Below, in pieces: positions 12,340 to 22,530 of a DNA stretch of 64,000 bases. A program made the position numbers and the translations under genes. The DNA is from Pinus tabuliformis (taxonomy: Eukaryota; Streptophyta; Pinopsida; Pinales; Pinaceae), in NCBI GenBank assembly GCA_031772625.1, contig CM062817.1, positions 950,768,327 through 950,832,326 of the forward strand. Reading direction: 5' to 3'. The number at the start of each line of letters is the position of its first letter. Positions within the stretch are counted from its first letter, which is position 1. The notes below the pieces were generated by a model. That model saw only the letters and a program-made list of their open reading frames with translations. It did no database searches and was not told where the DNA came from.

Positions 12340-13474
12340 AATTAGACTAATTCTTTTAATGTAACAAAAGTAGTACAAGGAGGCACCGGCTTTTGTAGAG
12401 CAAGCCCTAAATTATTCCATGTTTAACAACAAAAGACTGGAAAGACACTGCCCGCACCCGGGAAACCAATCCAAAACTATAAGAGTTTGCTGCCCACAAA
12501 GGGGTAACAGCCTGTAGTGCAAGAGTGGAATAGTTTTTTGAACAATCATCAAAATTAACAACATTGCATAAAAAAAACACCAGAATAGACCCATATTATT
12601 GGGAGCCGGGAACCCAAAACTTGAAAAACATTGATCAGCTAGGTGTCGTTAGGAGGAGGAGGTTCTTCCACTAACAGACACATGTATGCCTCCATGGCAT
12701 CTTCTGCATCCTATTTTTCTCTAGGAGTTTCTTCCATGTTCTTGAAGCAGCCTGGATTGGTGCATACTTGAGCTACTTCTTTGTGTCCCCGAGCTACTTC
12801 AAGTGGCTTTTCTCTTATTGGTGGTGTTCCGCACCTGAGTATTGTGGGCTGGGTCTTTAGAGTTTTGTGGCTCCTCTCCAAATGCCACCGAGATAGTCGC
12901 TATTTTGCAGGGACATTCCAGCGTGCAGCGAAATTAAAATTGTGCAAAATGACTGGGCTGCAGAGATGATACAAAGGCAACAGGAGGCTGGGGAGCACCG
13001 TCAACAGGCCGGGGACCTACAATTTGAGCCCGCCCCCAACCGCTGCAAGTGGCTGAGTAGCGTCCAGTGAAATGAGTCGTTGAAGGGGAGGATGAGTTAT
13101 AGGGGGGCGAGTTAGAGAGGGACAAGGAGGGGGTGATCTTCCTCTGCTACTACCCCTCCTGCAGCGCATTCGATGATGCAGACGAGGCATGCTCACCTGG
13201 GCAAAATTGAGCAGATGAGGACAAGAAGGAGCAATGCCAAAGAATGAGTGGTTAATGTGAATAGAAAGACCTGTAATCAGTGGTTCAGAGTAGAGATTCA
13301 AGACTGAAGAACCAGTCTGTAGGCAGCATAGAAGACTCTGCGATAAATGTGCACCATCCACCATCTCAATGCAGAACAGAACTTGGCAATGTGTCCCCGT
13401 TGTTGTGTGCGAGCTCGGCTCTGCAGCAGCAGGGAGACAATTTCAGTTCAGAGGAGGCGAAGCGGGGGGGAGAT
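12340..13474 (-). pseudogene. Possible fragment of a host gene or its retrocopy, family not recognised
   Basis: Base composition changes sharply to GC-richer here. On the minus strand a C-terminal-looking frame ends at a TAG at 12,639-12,641. It includes CTNPGCFKNMEETPREK and, after an in-frame stop, DAEDAMEAYMCLLVEEPPPP. A separate minus frame at 13,017-13,364 begins MVDGAHLSQSLLCCL; a GT donor-like CAG|GTGAGC lies inside it, about 150 bases from its start. An S/P/R-rich stretch follows. These could be exons of a decayed host gene, or a captured fragment, with a 3' UTR-like tail to 12,340. I cannot name the family, and a small repeat without coding history remains possible. Together with 14,515-14,695 it forms an insertion inside the AT-rich repeat. 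Confidence 0.3.
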
Positions 13475-14509
13475 TGTTACTGGGAATATTGTCTATGTAG
13501 AACTGCTAATCCCACTAAGGCTGGTAGCTACATTAGAAACAAACAAAGTAAAACTACTTTCATTTTCCTTTATGAAAGATAGATGAGAGAGGAATAAAGG
13601 AGACCAACCTCTGTCTTGCGCTTGGTTCCTTGCTCGATTCCTCTCTCTTTTGATAGTCATTCGCTACTTGCTTTCTTGTATACCCAGCTTCACAGAGTAC
13701 CTGTAGAATCGAAGCAACATAACACTATACGAGAACATAGATCTATTATCATAAGCAATATAGGATCAGATGTATATTAACCATACAAATGCATAAAACA
13801 TAAATCATACAAAAGTATGGAGGAAAACTTGAATAGCTTTATTGATAATCAAGAAAGAGCCAAGAGAATTACAACCAATTGTTCTTACCCAACATCATCC
13901 TCTCAGCAAGAAGCCCTTCTTCACCTCATGAAAAGCTTAGATCACCCAACACTATGATTTTGCACCAATAAACCAGCAGCACTTCCTTACAAGATACAAA
14001 ATTCCAGCCTCTGGATCTCTGGGATGCGGGATCCATATATAGATGTCTGCAAGGGAGGTGAGTCAGCTTTTGAGATTTGATTAGTGTCTCCCCTCTGATA
14101 GTTCTTGATTCCACTTGGAGATTGATGATCTCTTACTCATCCCTGGTCGAATTCAGAGAGGCAAGTGTCATAGGAGAAGTTTCTGGAAGATTCCATGCTT
14201 CTCCACCTCGCGGATTGACCCTGACATTTGTCCCTTCTCACCCATCGCACCCCATAGAAGGGCTTTTTGACATGAAACACACCTATTGTGTGTATTTAGG
14301 TGGGATGCAACGCACTTTGACTATGGAGCAGGTGAAATGGTCCAGTTTTGACCAGTTCTGAGTGGTTTTTCATGGAGAACTTCTGGGAGAAGCTATAATC
14401 AGTTGTCCTTGTTATTTTAGGGGTTGGAACAACACCTTTAAGGACTTAGGAGCCCTTGGTTTATGGACATTTATGCTTGGGGTTGCAGTGCCCAAAAATG
14501 TCTATAACA
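13475..14509 (-). mobile_element. Solo LTR of the gag-protease LTR family
   Basis: This 1,035-bp block starts TGTTAC and ends TATAACA. It aligns along its length with the two LTRs at 36,560-37,601 and 43,355-44,396: shared phrases include CCAACCTCTGTCTTGC, GGATCTCTGGGATG, CACCTCGCGGA and the final AAAAATGTCTATAACA. It is flanked by GAGAT (13,470-13,474) and AAGAT (14,510-14,514), a near-perfect 5-bp target duplication, and no internal region lies beside it. It is more diverged from the two paired LTRs than they are from each other, so it is the older event. Strand is given as that of the complete relative. Confidence 0.88.
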
Positions 14510-14514
14510 AAGAT

Positions 14515-14695
14515 GGTTTAAAGAGGCCATCTTAAAAACCAAATTGATGAAGCCTTGACCTGCGCAATTAATTAATGTGCCATTAATATCAGTGGTGGCT
14601 TTCTGTATATGCTTCTGAGTGGACAACCCAAGGTTGCTGCATAGTATTTGTGTGCCTAAACACCCGCATTGGGGAATATGCATTGGAGTTTTAAT
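14515..14695. other. Right remainder of the inserted segment split by the solo LTR
   Basis: This 180-bp piece joins the 12,340-13,474 segment once the solo LTR is set aside. No coding family is recognised. It ends where the AT-rich repeat resumes at about 14,700. Confidence 0.4.
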
Positions 14696-14699
14696 TAAC

Positions 14700-15245
14700 T
14701 ATACATAAATCTATAAAAAAATTCTAACTTCAAAATATTAATATTATTTTTTTAACTTAGCAAAAAATTTGAAAATTTCCTTATAAAAAAACATTGCAAA
14801 GAGAAACAAAAAACACAAACTTGAAAAACACTTTAAAAATAGACACCTGAAAAAGAAAACAAACAAGAAGAAGAAAACAACTTGAAAAATAGTTAAATAA
14901 TGAACATTTTAAAAACTGTGCATAGTTAAGACATACAAAAATGATGTATCAACTCTTTTCACAATCTTCATGAAAACCACCAACAGTTTGAAAAAGATTA
15001 TCCATACTTAATATATAAAAAAAAATGGTGTAAAAAATAAGCCCAAAAAAGGGTTGATGCTACATCAATACTTCTCAAAATTGGCATGAAAATCACTAAC
15101 ATTTAAAAAAAAGATGCATACTTAGTACATAAGAAATTTAAAGTGTCAAAAATATGCTAAAAAAAAAGAGGTGTATTTTGAATGAACACTTTTCAAAATC
15201 AGATGATTTTTTGCAACCTCTAAAAAAGTGAAAATTCATTATAGT
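14700..15245. repeat. AT-rich repeat family, copy 1, second part
   Basis: It aligns by eye with 29,970-30,542 over its whole length, sharing GCATGAAAATCACTAACATTT, AATTTAAAGTGTCAAAA and GATGATTTTTTGC-type blocks. It contains no coding content. Similarity between the copies stops abruptly at about 15,245 and 30,542, giving a sharp right edge to the family. Confidence 0.7.
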
Positions 15246-15269
15246 GTCCATTAAGATGGTATCTTTGTT

Positions 15270-15640
15270 ATCCATGATTCATCCTCTCTATATATATTGG
15301 TGTATTATGTTAATTTATATACTATTGTAGTGGCATATTATGTATGTATATATATCAAGATATATTTATATATATGTTGTTATACATATTGGTATTTATA
15401 ATAAAAGTATATATAGTGACATATTATGTAGTTATATAATAGGTATATAAAATTATATAGGTGAATATGTATATATATCTACATGATATATCAATATATT
15501 TTTATATAAATCAATATCTTATATCATTGAGATATATGCTAACATAGTATGTCAAAGTATATACTAATAGTATATATAGCAACATATTATGCAAAGTTAC
15601 GCTAAGTTTATATATAAAAATTATATAGGACTAATAAGAG
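15270..15640. repeat. TA-rich degenerate minisatellite
   Basis: Loosely repeated phrases built from TATATA, CATATTATG and GTATATATAG occur with no fixed period. The same sequence style returns at 33,420-34,200. Non-coding. Confidence 0.6.
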
Positions 15641-16014
15641 GTCAAGGAGTATACCTTTCAAGAAGTAGATGAAGAAGATGAATGACCATTTCTTGTAGTT
15701 CATTACTTTTATACTCTCACTATTCAAATAAAGGATGAGGATATCGACAATATAACACATCAATAAGATCATATCATGAATAAGGATTAAATATATATCT
15801 ATAAGGTTAATATCCTACATTAACGCTTTATTTCCTAAAGAACCCGCTCTAAAGCTTATAGTAAATGTACATAACTGATCATTTGGAATAATGTTATTCC
15901 TCCTTTGTAAAGTCCCTTAAACCCTTCGATGGTTCTCGAAACCTATTGGGATTCTCCCTAGAGTTGTAGAGGGAATTCAACGACCCTCTATAGTAGTCAT
16001 AGTGCAATCCATTC

Positions 16015-16440
16015 AATGTAAGGTGGATTACGTCTAGAATGTTTAAAGATCACTATATTAATAATTATTGAATAAGTGTACTATGGTAAATGTAAGGTGG
16101 ATTAGGTCTAGAATGTTTAAAGATCACTATATTAATAAATGTAAGGTGGATTAGGTCTAGAATGTTTAAAGATCACTATATTAATAATTATTGAATAAGT
16201 GTACTATGGTATTAGTAATTATGCAGATAGGCGTACTTATTTTAACTCACGATGGATGTCGGATTGAGGATTTTTAATTTTTTAAAATAAACAAAAAGAT
16301 TTGATCTCAGTAATAATTATTGAATAAGTGTACTATGGTATTAGTAATTATGCAGATAGGCGTACTTATTTTAACTCGCGATGGATGTTGGATTGCGGAT
16401 TTTTAATTTTTTAAAATAAACAAAAAAGATTTGATCTCAG
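16015..16440. repeat. Compound tandem repeat: three short units, then two 129-130-bp units
   Basis: A unit opening AATGTAAGGTGGATTA starts at about 16,015, 16,088 and 16,138. A longer unit opening TAATAATTATTGAATAAG follows at 16,182-16,310 and 16,311-16,440, nearly identical. The first short unit also carries the start of the long unit, so the array grew by overlapping slippage or unequal exchange. Near-identity of the long copies points to a recent duplication. Confidence 0.9.
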
Positions 16441-19060
16441 CAGAATATTCATCTAATAAACCCTTCTATGGCCGTGATTTTATTTACAGATTAATTTTTA
16501 TTTAATTGATCGACCGTGTGTGCATGATGGATCATGAAAATCTGGTAACGTGGAAGTTGAGGTAATTGAAACGATTGTATTCCCCTTCTTTTCATTCTCT
16601 TTCATTGCAATTCATTCCCTCCATCGATCCATTTCATTCAGTAGTTTCAATCTTCAAATTTTGTGCTTTAATGGAGTTCCTTGGGTTTTGAATCCATAAT
16701 ATGTATAATAGGGTTTTATTTTTATCGTTCCAAAGAGTTTCAATCATAAGATGTAGCCTAGGGTTTTTTAATGCATAGTAAAAGTTGTTCATGTCATTTT
16801 TTCGGTTTATGACCAATCACTGTAATTGTGTAGGTGTTGTGTTAAGATGAAGATCTGATGGAATCCCTCTGAACCAGCAACATATCATATTTGTTGGTAA
16901 GCAGTTGGAAGATGAATACACTCTTGCTGAATATAATACCCAAAAATAATCCACTCTCCTCCTCGTCCTTTGTCTCAGAGGTGGCATGCAAATTTAATGC
17001 AATTTCGTGCGGGCTGTTGCATGCACTATGAGGGAATTGGTGTTGTGGGGATGAGTTCTCAGTCATGATTGTCCATCACTGTTTATTCTCAGAAATCAGG
17101 TTTTTAGAAACTGAAGAATTGAACACTAGCATGTAGAATCAGGTTTATATAATAATCCAAACTAGCATAAATAGAGTGATATTTTGGGCATGGCTAATTG
17201 AACCTAATCTATCTTGTCGACAAACACTCATGATTTATTTTTGACACTCATAGAAACCAAAATAATTGTGAAGGATAAGTAATGTGATATTATAAGAAAA
17301 AAATTACAAAAAAATTGAAGTATCTCAGATTATTTCTACCTGTGTTTAGCATTTCTTACTTGCTTCTACCCTCGAAAAACTGCAGGAACAAGAAGGTATC
17401 TCACATATCAGACGAAAATTCTTGATAAAATTGTTTGCAGTGTGGGATTAACCTCTCCTCCTGAAATCCTTTAGATTATGTCCATGGCAGATTCTAGATA
17501 TTTCTCCATTTCACATTACAAATACGCAGCATGAGTAAAGTCAAACATAACCATTCAATATTTTAAGTATCATGGTTAAAGCAGAAATTGTTGTTTTCGA
17601 TTTACAGAATAAGCTGGGCCAAAGTTAAATGAATCTTAATAAAAGAGTTTGAAGTAGCTAAATTGGAGATCTAATTTTGGACCTAAAATAAATATAATTA
17701 AAGACTAATAATAATTAATTGAAAAGAATCTCATACAAAATGACCAACCAAGCATTCAATTATCAATAAAACTATTACAATAATCCAATTTACATCTTCT
17801 ATATTATTATGTATATAGTTTACCACGTGCATGTGCTCTCAAATGTTTTTTATCATCAATAGAGATCTTAAATTAGTACCATTTACATTTTATGTATTAT
17901 TATGAATATAGCTTCTGAGAAAATAGGTTGCATGTGTTGTTGTTAAGAAAAAAAGAGCTAGAAGCACTGGCAATATTATAATAGTTTAGTATTGAATGCA
18001 TAAAACATAAAACAATTTTTGCATTTAATTTATTATACGTCGGAGGCTTTTTAGGGCTTGATTTAAATTTAGATACAATAATATCATGACATTTTTTTGG
18101 CTATCTATTAAACAGTATATTCGAACACGGGAAAACTAATTTTATTCTGTGGACTTTTAGATTTTATTTTGATATATATATATATATGATCATATTCATT
18201 TTGATTTAAACTTGATAAAATAATATCATCTAGACATTTTTTTGGCTATATATTAAAAAGTATATTCGAACAAGCTAGAACTAGTTTAATATAAAATCAG
18301 GATCATATTCATTGCATTATAATTTAGGGAAATAAACAATTTTTTTTTGTTTTTTCATTGGATATGTATAAGTGGAAGATATTTAGAAAATGGTAAAGTT
18401 ATGAGTTTTGTATTGAATTTTTGCTCATTTCAAAATATATTGCACTAGGTTTTAAGGCATTAGATTTTGGTTTAATAGGTATAGGTTTTACGTTTTAGGT
18501 TTGAAGGAAGTAGTTTTACATTTTAGGTTTATAATAATATTAATAATATATTTTTATTTGAAAATATATCAATTTCCTTTGTTCATGTAATTAGAATGGA
18601 ATTCGTTGCATGATAGTTTAGAGAAATAAGTTTTTTATGTTTTCACTTGGTATATTTATATATATAAAAGTTTTAGCATTGAATTACCATCTATGAATGT
18701 TGGTTCACTTTTCAATAATTTTTCTTTTAATTTTCTAACGAGTTTTAATTATTTGAATTTGTTGTAGTTCATGTTTTTGTTTCTTCCATATATATATGTA
18801 AAATAATAAATAAATAAATAAGTGATGGGAAGAAGTTTGTTGAAAGGTTAAGAGAAATATTGTATTATTGTTATTCTAACGCTTCAGGTATGGTGTATAA
18901 TCCGCGCTAATTAAGATAAAGGATTAATCACTATGCAACTCCAATGGAAAATTGTGCAACTCTCTCTAGCAAGAACAAAACACATGATTGCGCTTGACCA
19001 AATTGTGTACATTTTAAAAATATTGAGTGGCGCAAAACATGATCCCAATAATTTCTATCG
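16441..19060. other. Gene-free AT-rich stretch
   Basis: I find no supported gene. One minus-strand frame of 74 codons (17,066-16,842, starting MTENSSPQHQFPH) has a balanced composition with acidic and hydrophobic parts but no recognisable domain; a lone exon cannot be excluded. A partly conserved direct repeat (TTTTTTTGGCTATNTATTAAA) lies at 18,079-18,143 and 18,212-18,281. Confidence 0.4.
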
Positions 19061-19144
19061 AGAGATCAACAGTCGAGATTCATTGCACCACCCCTGAACC
19101 ATTCGTCAGAAACCGCTAGAGAGGATGGGCACAAAGTGGTAAAT

Positions 19145-19254
19145 GGTTTTTCAAGTTTTCCTTTAATTTTAACACGTGATCTTCTACGCCCATCAAGATG
19201 GTTTTTCAAGTTTGCCTTTAATTTTGGCATGTGATCTTCTACACCCATCAAGTG
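19145..19254. repeat. 55-bp tandem duplication
   Basis: Two adjacent copies (19,145-19,199 and 19,200-19,254) share GGTTTTTCAAG, CCTTTAATTTT and GTGATCTTCTAC with a handful of differences. The 61-codon minus frame across them is a by-product of the duplication. Confidence 0.85.
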
Positions 19255-19559
19255 AGCCTACCAAATGATCCCACACACCTCCTCTCTCCACCACCTCATC
19301 CCTCCATTTCACCCCCCATGTTAGTTTCCTGTCATGTCATCCACCGTTCACTCATACTCGTTGGTTAATTTATTTTCCCACTTGGGAAAGGGAGTTGATA
19401 GGGTTTGTTCAATAGTTAACCATGTCATTCTCTTATTGTTTTCAAATCTCAGAGCTCTGTAACCATTTTCCAAGTGAGACACTAGCTTGCACACCTCAGC
19501 TCCTCATCCATTCACACCACCACCAAGTATTTAGACCCTATTCTAGACCTTCATTATCA

Positions 19560-20940
19560 GCATGATAAAATTAAAGAACATCCTTAAGTCTGCCCAAAGA
19601 TTTGAAAACCAAAACCCCTCCACTAAAGAGCCATTGACAGATACCGAGGGTGAAATTCATGACTATTTTGATCCCCTCAACTTTGAAGAGATTTGGTTTG
19701 AGTCTTTTAGCTATTTTCGAATAAGGAAGATTATTTCAAGGTTATTGAGTATGATTTGTATTATATTATAACCCTTGCTACCTATCAATTTCCTGAGTTT
19801 ATAACCTAGTTAGCATATGCATACATTTCCCAAACAATGTTGTTTCTTAACCTGAAGAAAAAAACATTCTTGATGTTATAGCAAACCTCATCCACAAAGC
19901 TTTTTGTTTCCCCAATGTGCAAAACTACCAACCATTCACCGAGCACTCCTTACTTTTAAACTTCACTTAGCTCTCTGAAGCCATCAAACAACACTTATTT
20001 ACATTGAATTTTCACCCAGGAACAAAAATTCCTCTAGCGGCTAAAACCTCCCTCGCGTATTTCTTTTCTCAAGACAAACAAAAATTCTTAGCTACCATAT
20101 TATCATTATTGGGTGAAGATGAGACAAGTAATGTTACCAGATCATCCCTAGGGTTCCTGAGCCAAATGTTGGAGTTAGGCGTGGTTTTAGGCATAACTTA
20201 ATACCTAACTTAGTCCATCCATTTCTAATTTAAGAACTTCCACTTGGCGAATTGTTTCAGGAACCCTTCCATTCTAGTCTATCAATTTTTGTACACTCAT
20301 ATTGACAAGTTTAAATATTTGGATCTAAGTATCTTTAATTTAAATAAACAGAGCAGGTCAGTGGTTGAGTGGAATAATATAGTTAAAGAAAAACCTAACA
20401 ATGAAGGATTTTCTTAGTTCTTTTCCACATTCATGGATGCTACTTACACTATTATGAATGGAACAACACCGCCAAGAATTCTTCCACAACAAAATAGGTT
20501 GTTACAACTTAGTAAGGATACCATGGTTGGGGATTGGTATCTTTTTGAATATATTACATAGATCAGGTTGTATGGATATGAAGGGAGGCCATACAGATTT
20601 GAAATTTTCCTACCCATGAGTATTTTCTCTCTAGAGTTCATAAGACGAATCCTACATATAAACTGAGTCCATTTTATTCCTAGGCACAAAGGTTACATGT
20701 TTAGATTGGAAAATGTTGTTGATCCATTTATAGTGAATTCTAGACAGGATCTTTCTCAAGTAGAGGAGATGATGAAAGAATTTAATTTTGATCTTGGAGG
20801 AAGATGGAAATATGACCCTCGCTATGTCATCTCCGAGAGAAGAAAAATTGTCAATTGAAAAACATACTCCCATGAATATAGGCCTAAAATTGAATGGAAA
20901 GAAAATCAAGAATAATGGAATATTAGTTTAGAATTAGAGA
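19560..20940 (+). pseudogene. Decayed coding stretch of unknown family (first block)
   Basis: Plus-strand frames keep a protein-like composition over about 1.4 kb, too long and too balanced for chance in such AT-rich DNA. Readable phrases, in order, include DTEGEIHDYFDPLNFEE, TPPRILPQQNRLLQL, GYEGRPYRFEIFLPM, DPFIVNSRQDLSQVEEM, then WKYDPRYVISERR and a lysine-rich end. The tyrosine/phenylalanine-rich part with long intervals resembles anonymous repeat-encoded proteins of conifers rather than a named domain; that is recollection, not a search. It has many breaks and is old. It could be part of a non-autonomous element together with the block at 30,570-32,440. I assign no function. Confidence 0.4.
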
Positions 20941-21059
20941 TTTAGAGACCTTCAACCAAAGAGAAGACGATGAAGAGAAACATTGCTGAAATTGTTGTAA
21001 ACTTTGAAATGGAAACTGCAAATTCAAAATGAGAACCTGGTAAAAAAACCCCCAAAAAA

Positions 21060-21870
21060 GAAGAAAAACATCTTGAAAACGAAAAATGTTGATGTTGGAA
21101 TAACGTTTTTTTTTTTTTTTTTTTTTTTTTTCGGTAAATTTTCAACACTTTTTTAAAAATGGCAGTGAAAGTCAATAAAAACCAATTTTTTTGGTGCAAA
21201 AAATACCCTGGAAACAAAAAGTGTTTCTCTTGGAATAAATTCTTTTTTTAGGTAAATTTTCAACATTTTCTAGTAATGACGTTAAGGATAAAATATCATG
21301 ACTTCAAAAAATCTTAAAATTTCAATGATTTTCAAGCATGACGATAAAGATAAAATATCATGTCTTTGAGAAAACGTAAAATTCCAACAATTTTCAGTCG
21401 TGGTGTTAAAGATAAAATACTTATAACTATTTTTAACCATAGCATTGAAGATAAAATATCGTGACTGAGAAAAACCTTAAAATTTTGACAAATTTTCAAC
21501 CATGGAATTAAAACCAAAGATCATGACTACAAAATCCTTAATTTTTCAACATATTTCAACCATGGAATTATGGAAAAAATTTATGACTAAAAAGACTTTA
21601 GAAATGAACCCCTAAATGAAAGATTCATTATAACAAGAGTAATTTTTTTTTTAAATCATAAAAGTATGATGACTTTAAAATATTAGCCTAATACAATTTA
21701 GCATGTTGCAACAAAAATTTAAAAATCAACCATATAATTGAGACATAGTGTAGGTGAACTCGACCCTTTGTAATAAAAACTTAATGTAGACCATGAAATT
21801 GACACATTGTAGGGGTAGACTCAATCCATTATAAAGAAAACTTTAAAATCAACTACCAAATTAACACAAT
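21060..21870. repeat. Minisatellite cluster including a T26 tract
   Basis: Two copies of about 130 bp (about 21,060-21,190 and 21,191-21,320) share GGTAAATTTTCAACA and a T-tract, which is 26 T at 21,106-21,131 in the first and 7 T in the second. From about 21,250 to 21,600 a unit of about 60 bases recurs (AAAGATAAAATATCATGAC, then AATTTTCAACCATGG-like). A looser unit of about 65 bases continues to 21,870. Confidence 0.7.
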
Positions 21871-21924
21871 GAGATCGGGTTGCCAGTCAATGATCAACAC
21901 ATGCCCTGGAGGAAAAACTAAAAA

Positions 21925-21978
21925 AGAATATATATATATATATACCAAAAAATATTTTTTGGTATTATATAATTTTTT

Positions 21979-22050
<72 letters not shown>

Positions 22051-22112
22051 AAAAAATAATTTTTGGTATTATATAATTTTTTGGTATTATATATATATAA
22101 TACCAAAAAATT
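21925..22112. repeat. Palindromic TA microsatellite block
   Basis: A perfect 24-bp palindrome lies at 21,942-21,965 (half-site ATACCAAAAAAT). Then come TTATATAATTTTTTGGTA, an uninterrupted TA run of about 34 units (21,981-22,048), and further imperfect copies of the same ATACCAAAAAAT arms to 22,112. The whole block is close to self-complementary. The Tyr-Ile repeat frames on both strands are artefacts of the TA run. Confidence 0.9.
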
Positions 22113-22530
22113 AGAAAATTAAAAATGAAAACACAAAAAATTAAAATAATTAAAATAAGTAAATAAAAATATATGTTAAAACATAAAAAAAATTAAAAAA
22201 TTAAAAACTTTACCAAACAAAACAAAACAAAGGGGGTGTAAGAGGAGCGATGGGTGGGTTAGGGTTCTTGCTCTGGTTTTCGTTGTAGCGTACTGATCTA
22301 GCAGTCTACTCTCACCAACTGCCCCCGTAATTGCTTCTGAATCCATCGTTGTCATCGACTGAATGCCTTCCTGCCTATTTCCTTGTTATTCCCCTACCGC
22401 GTCTCTTCCTAACCTCAGCCGTTTCCAGTTAGCTCATTCACCTGGGTGGTTTTTACCTCTCCCCGTTTATCCTTCCTTCGTTCATCGTTTAGTTCCTGCA
22501 GGCAACTGTCAGCTAACGGCTGTGACAGTT

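Noticed and set aside
16842-17066. Stand-alone 74-codon gene on the minus strand
   Set aside because: Composition is protein-like, but there is no domain, no partner exon and no promoter evidence; kept only as a note.
18170-18190. Short TA runs and other tandem arrays as CRISPR-like arrays
   Set aside because: Repeats are directly adjacent or degenerate with no constant-length unique spacers, and the genome is a plant nuclear one.
21106-21131. T26 tract as the poly(A) end of a minus-strand retroelement
   Set aside because: The neighbouring tandem copy has the same flanks with 7 T, so the run is an expansion within a minisatellite; no element body adjoins it.
21918-22114. Open frames on both strands encoding Tyr-Ile repeats
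   Set aside because: They are translations of the TA microsatellite and carry no protein information.
22363-22530. N-terminal extension of the plus-strand LINE ORF1
   Set aside because: The upstream ATG gives a Ser/Pro/Leu-rich stretch typical of translated leader DNA; the ATG at 22,531 starts the acidic, protein-like part.
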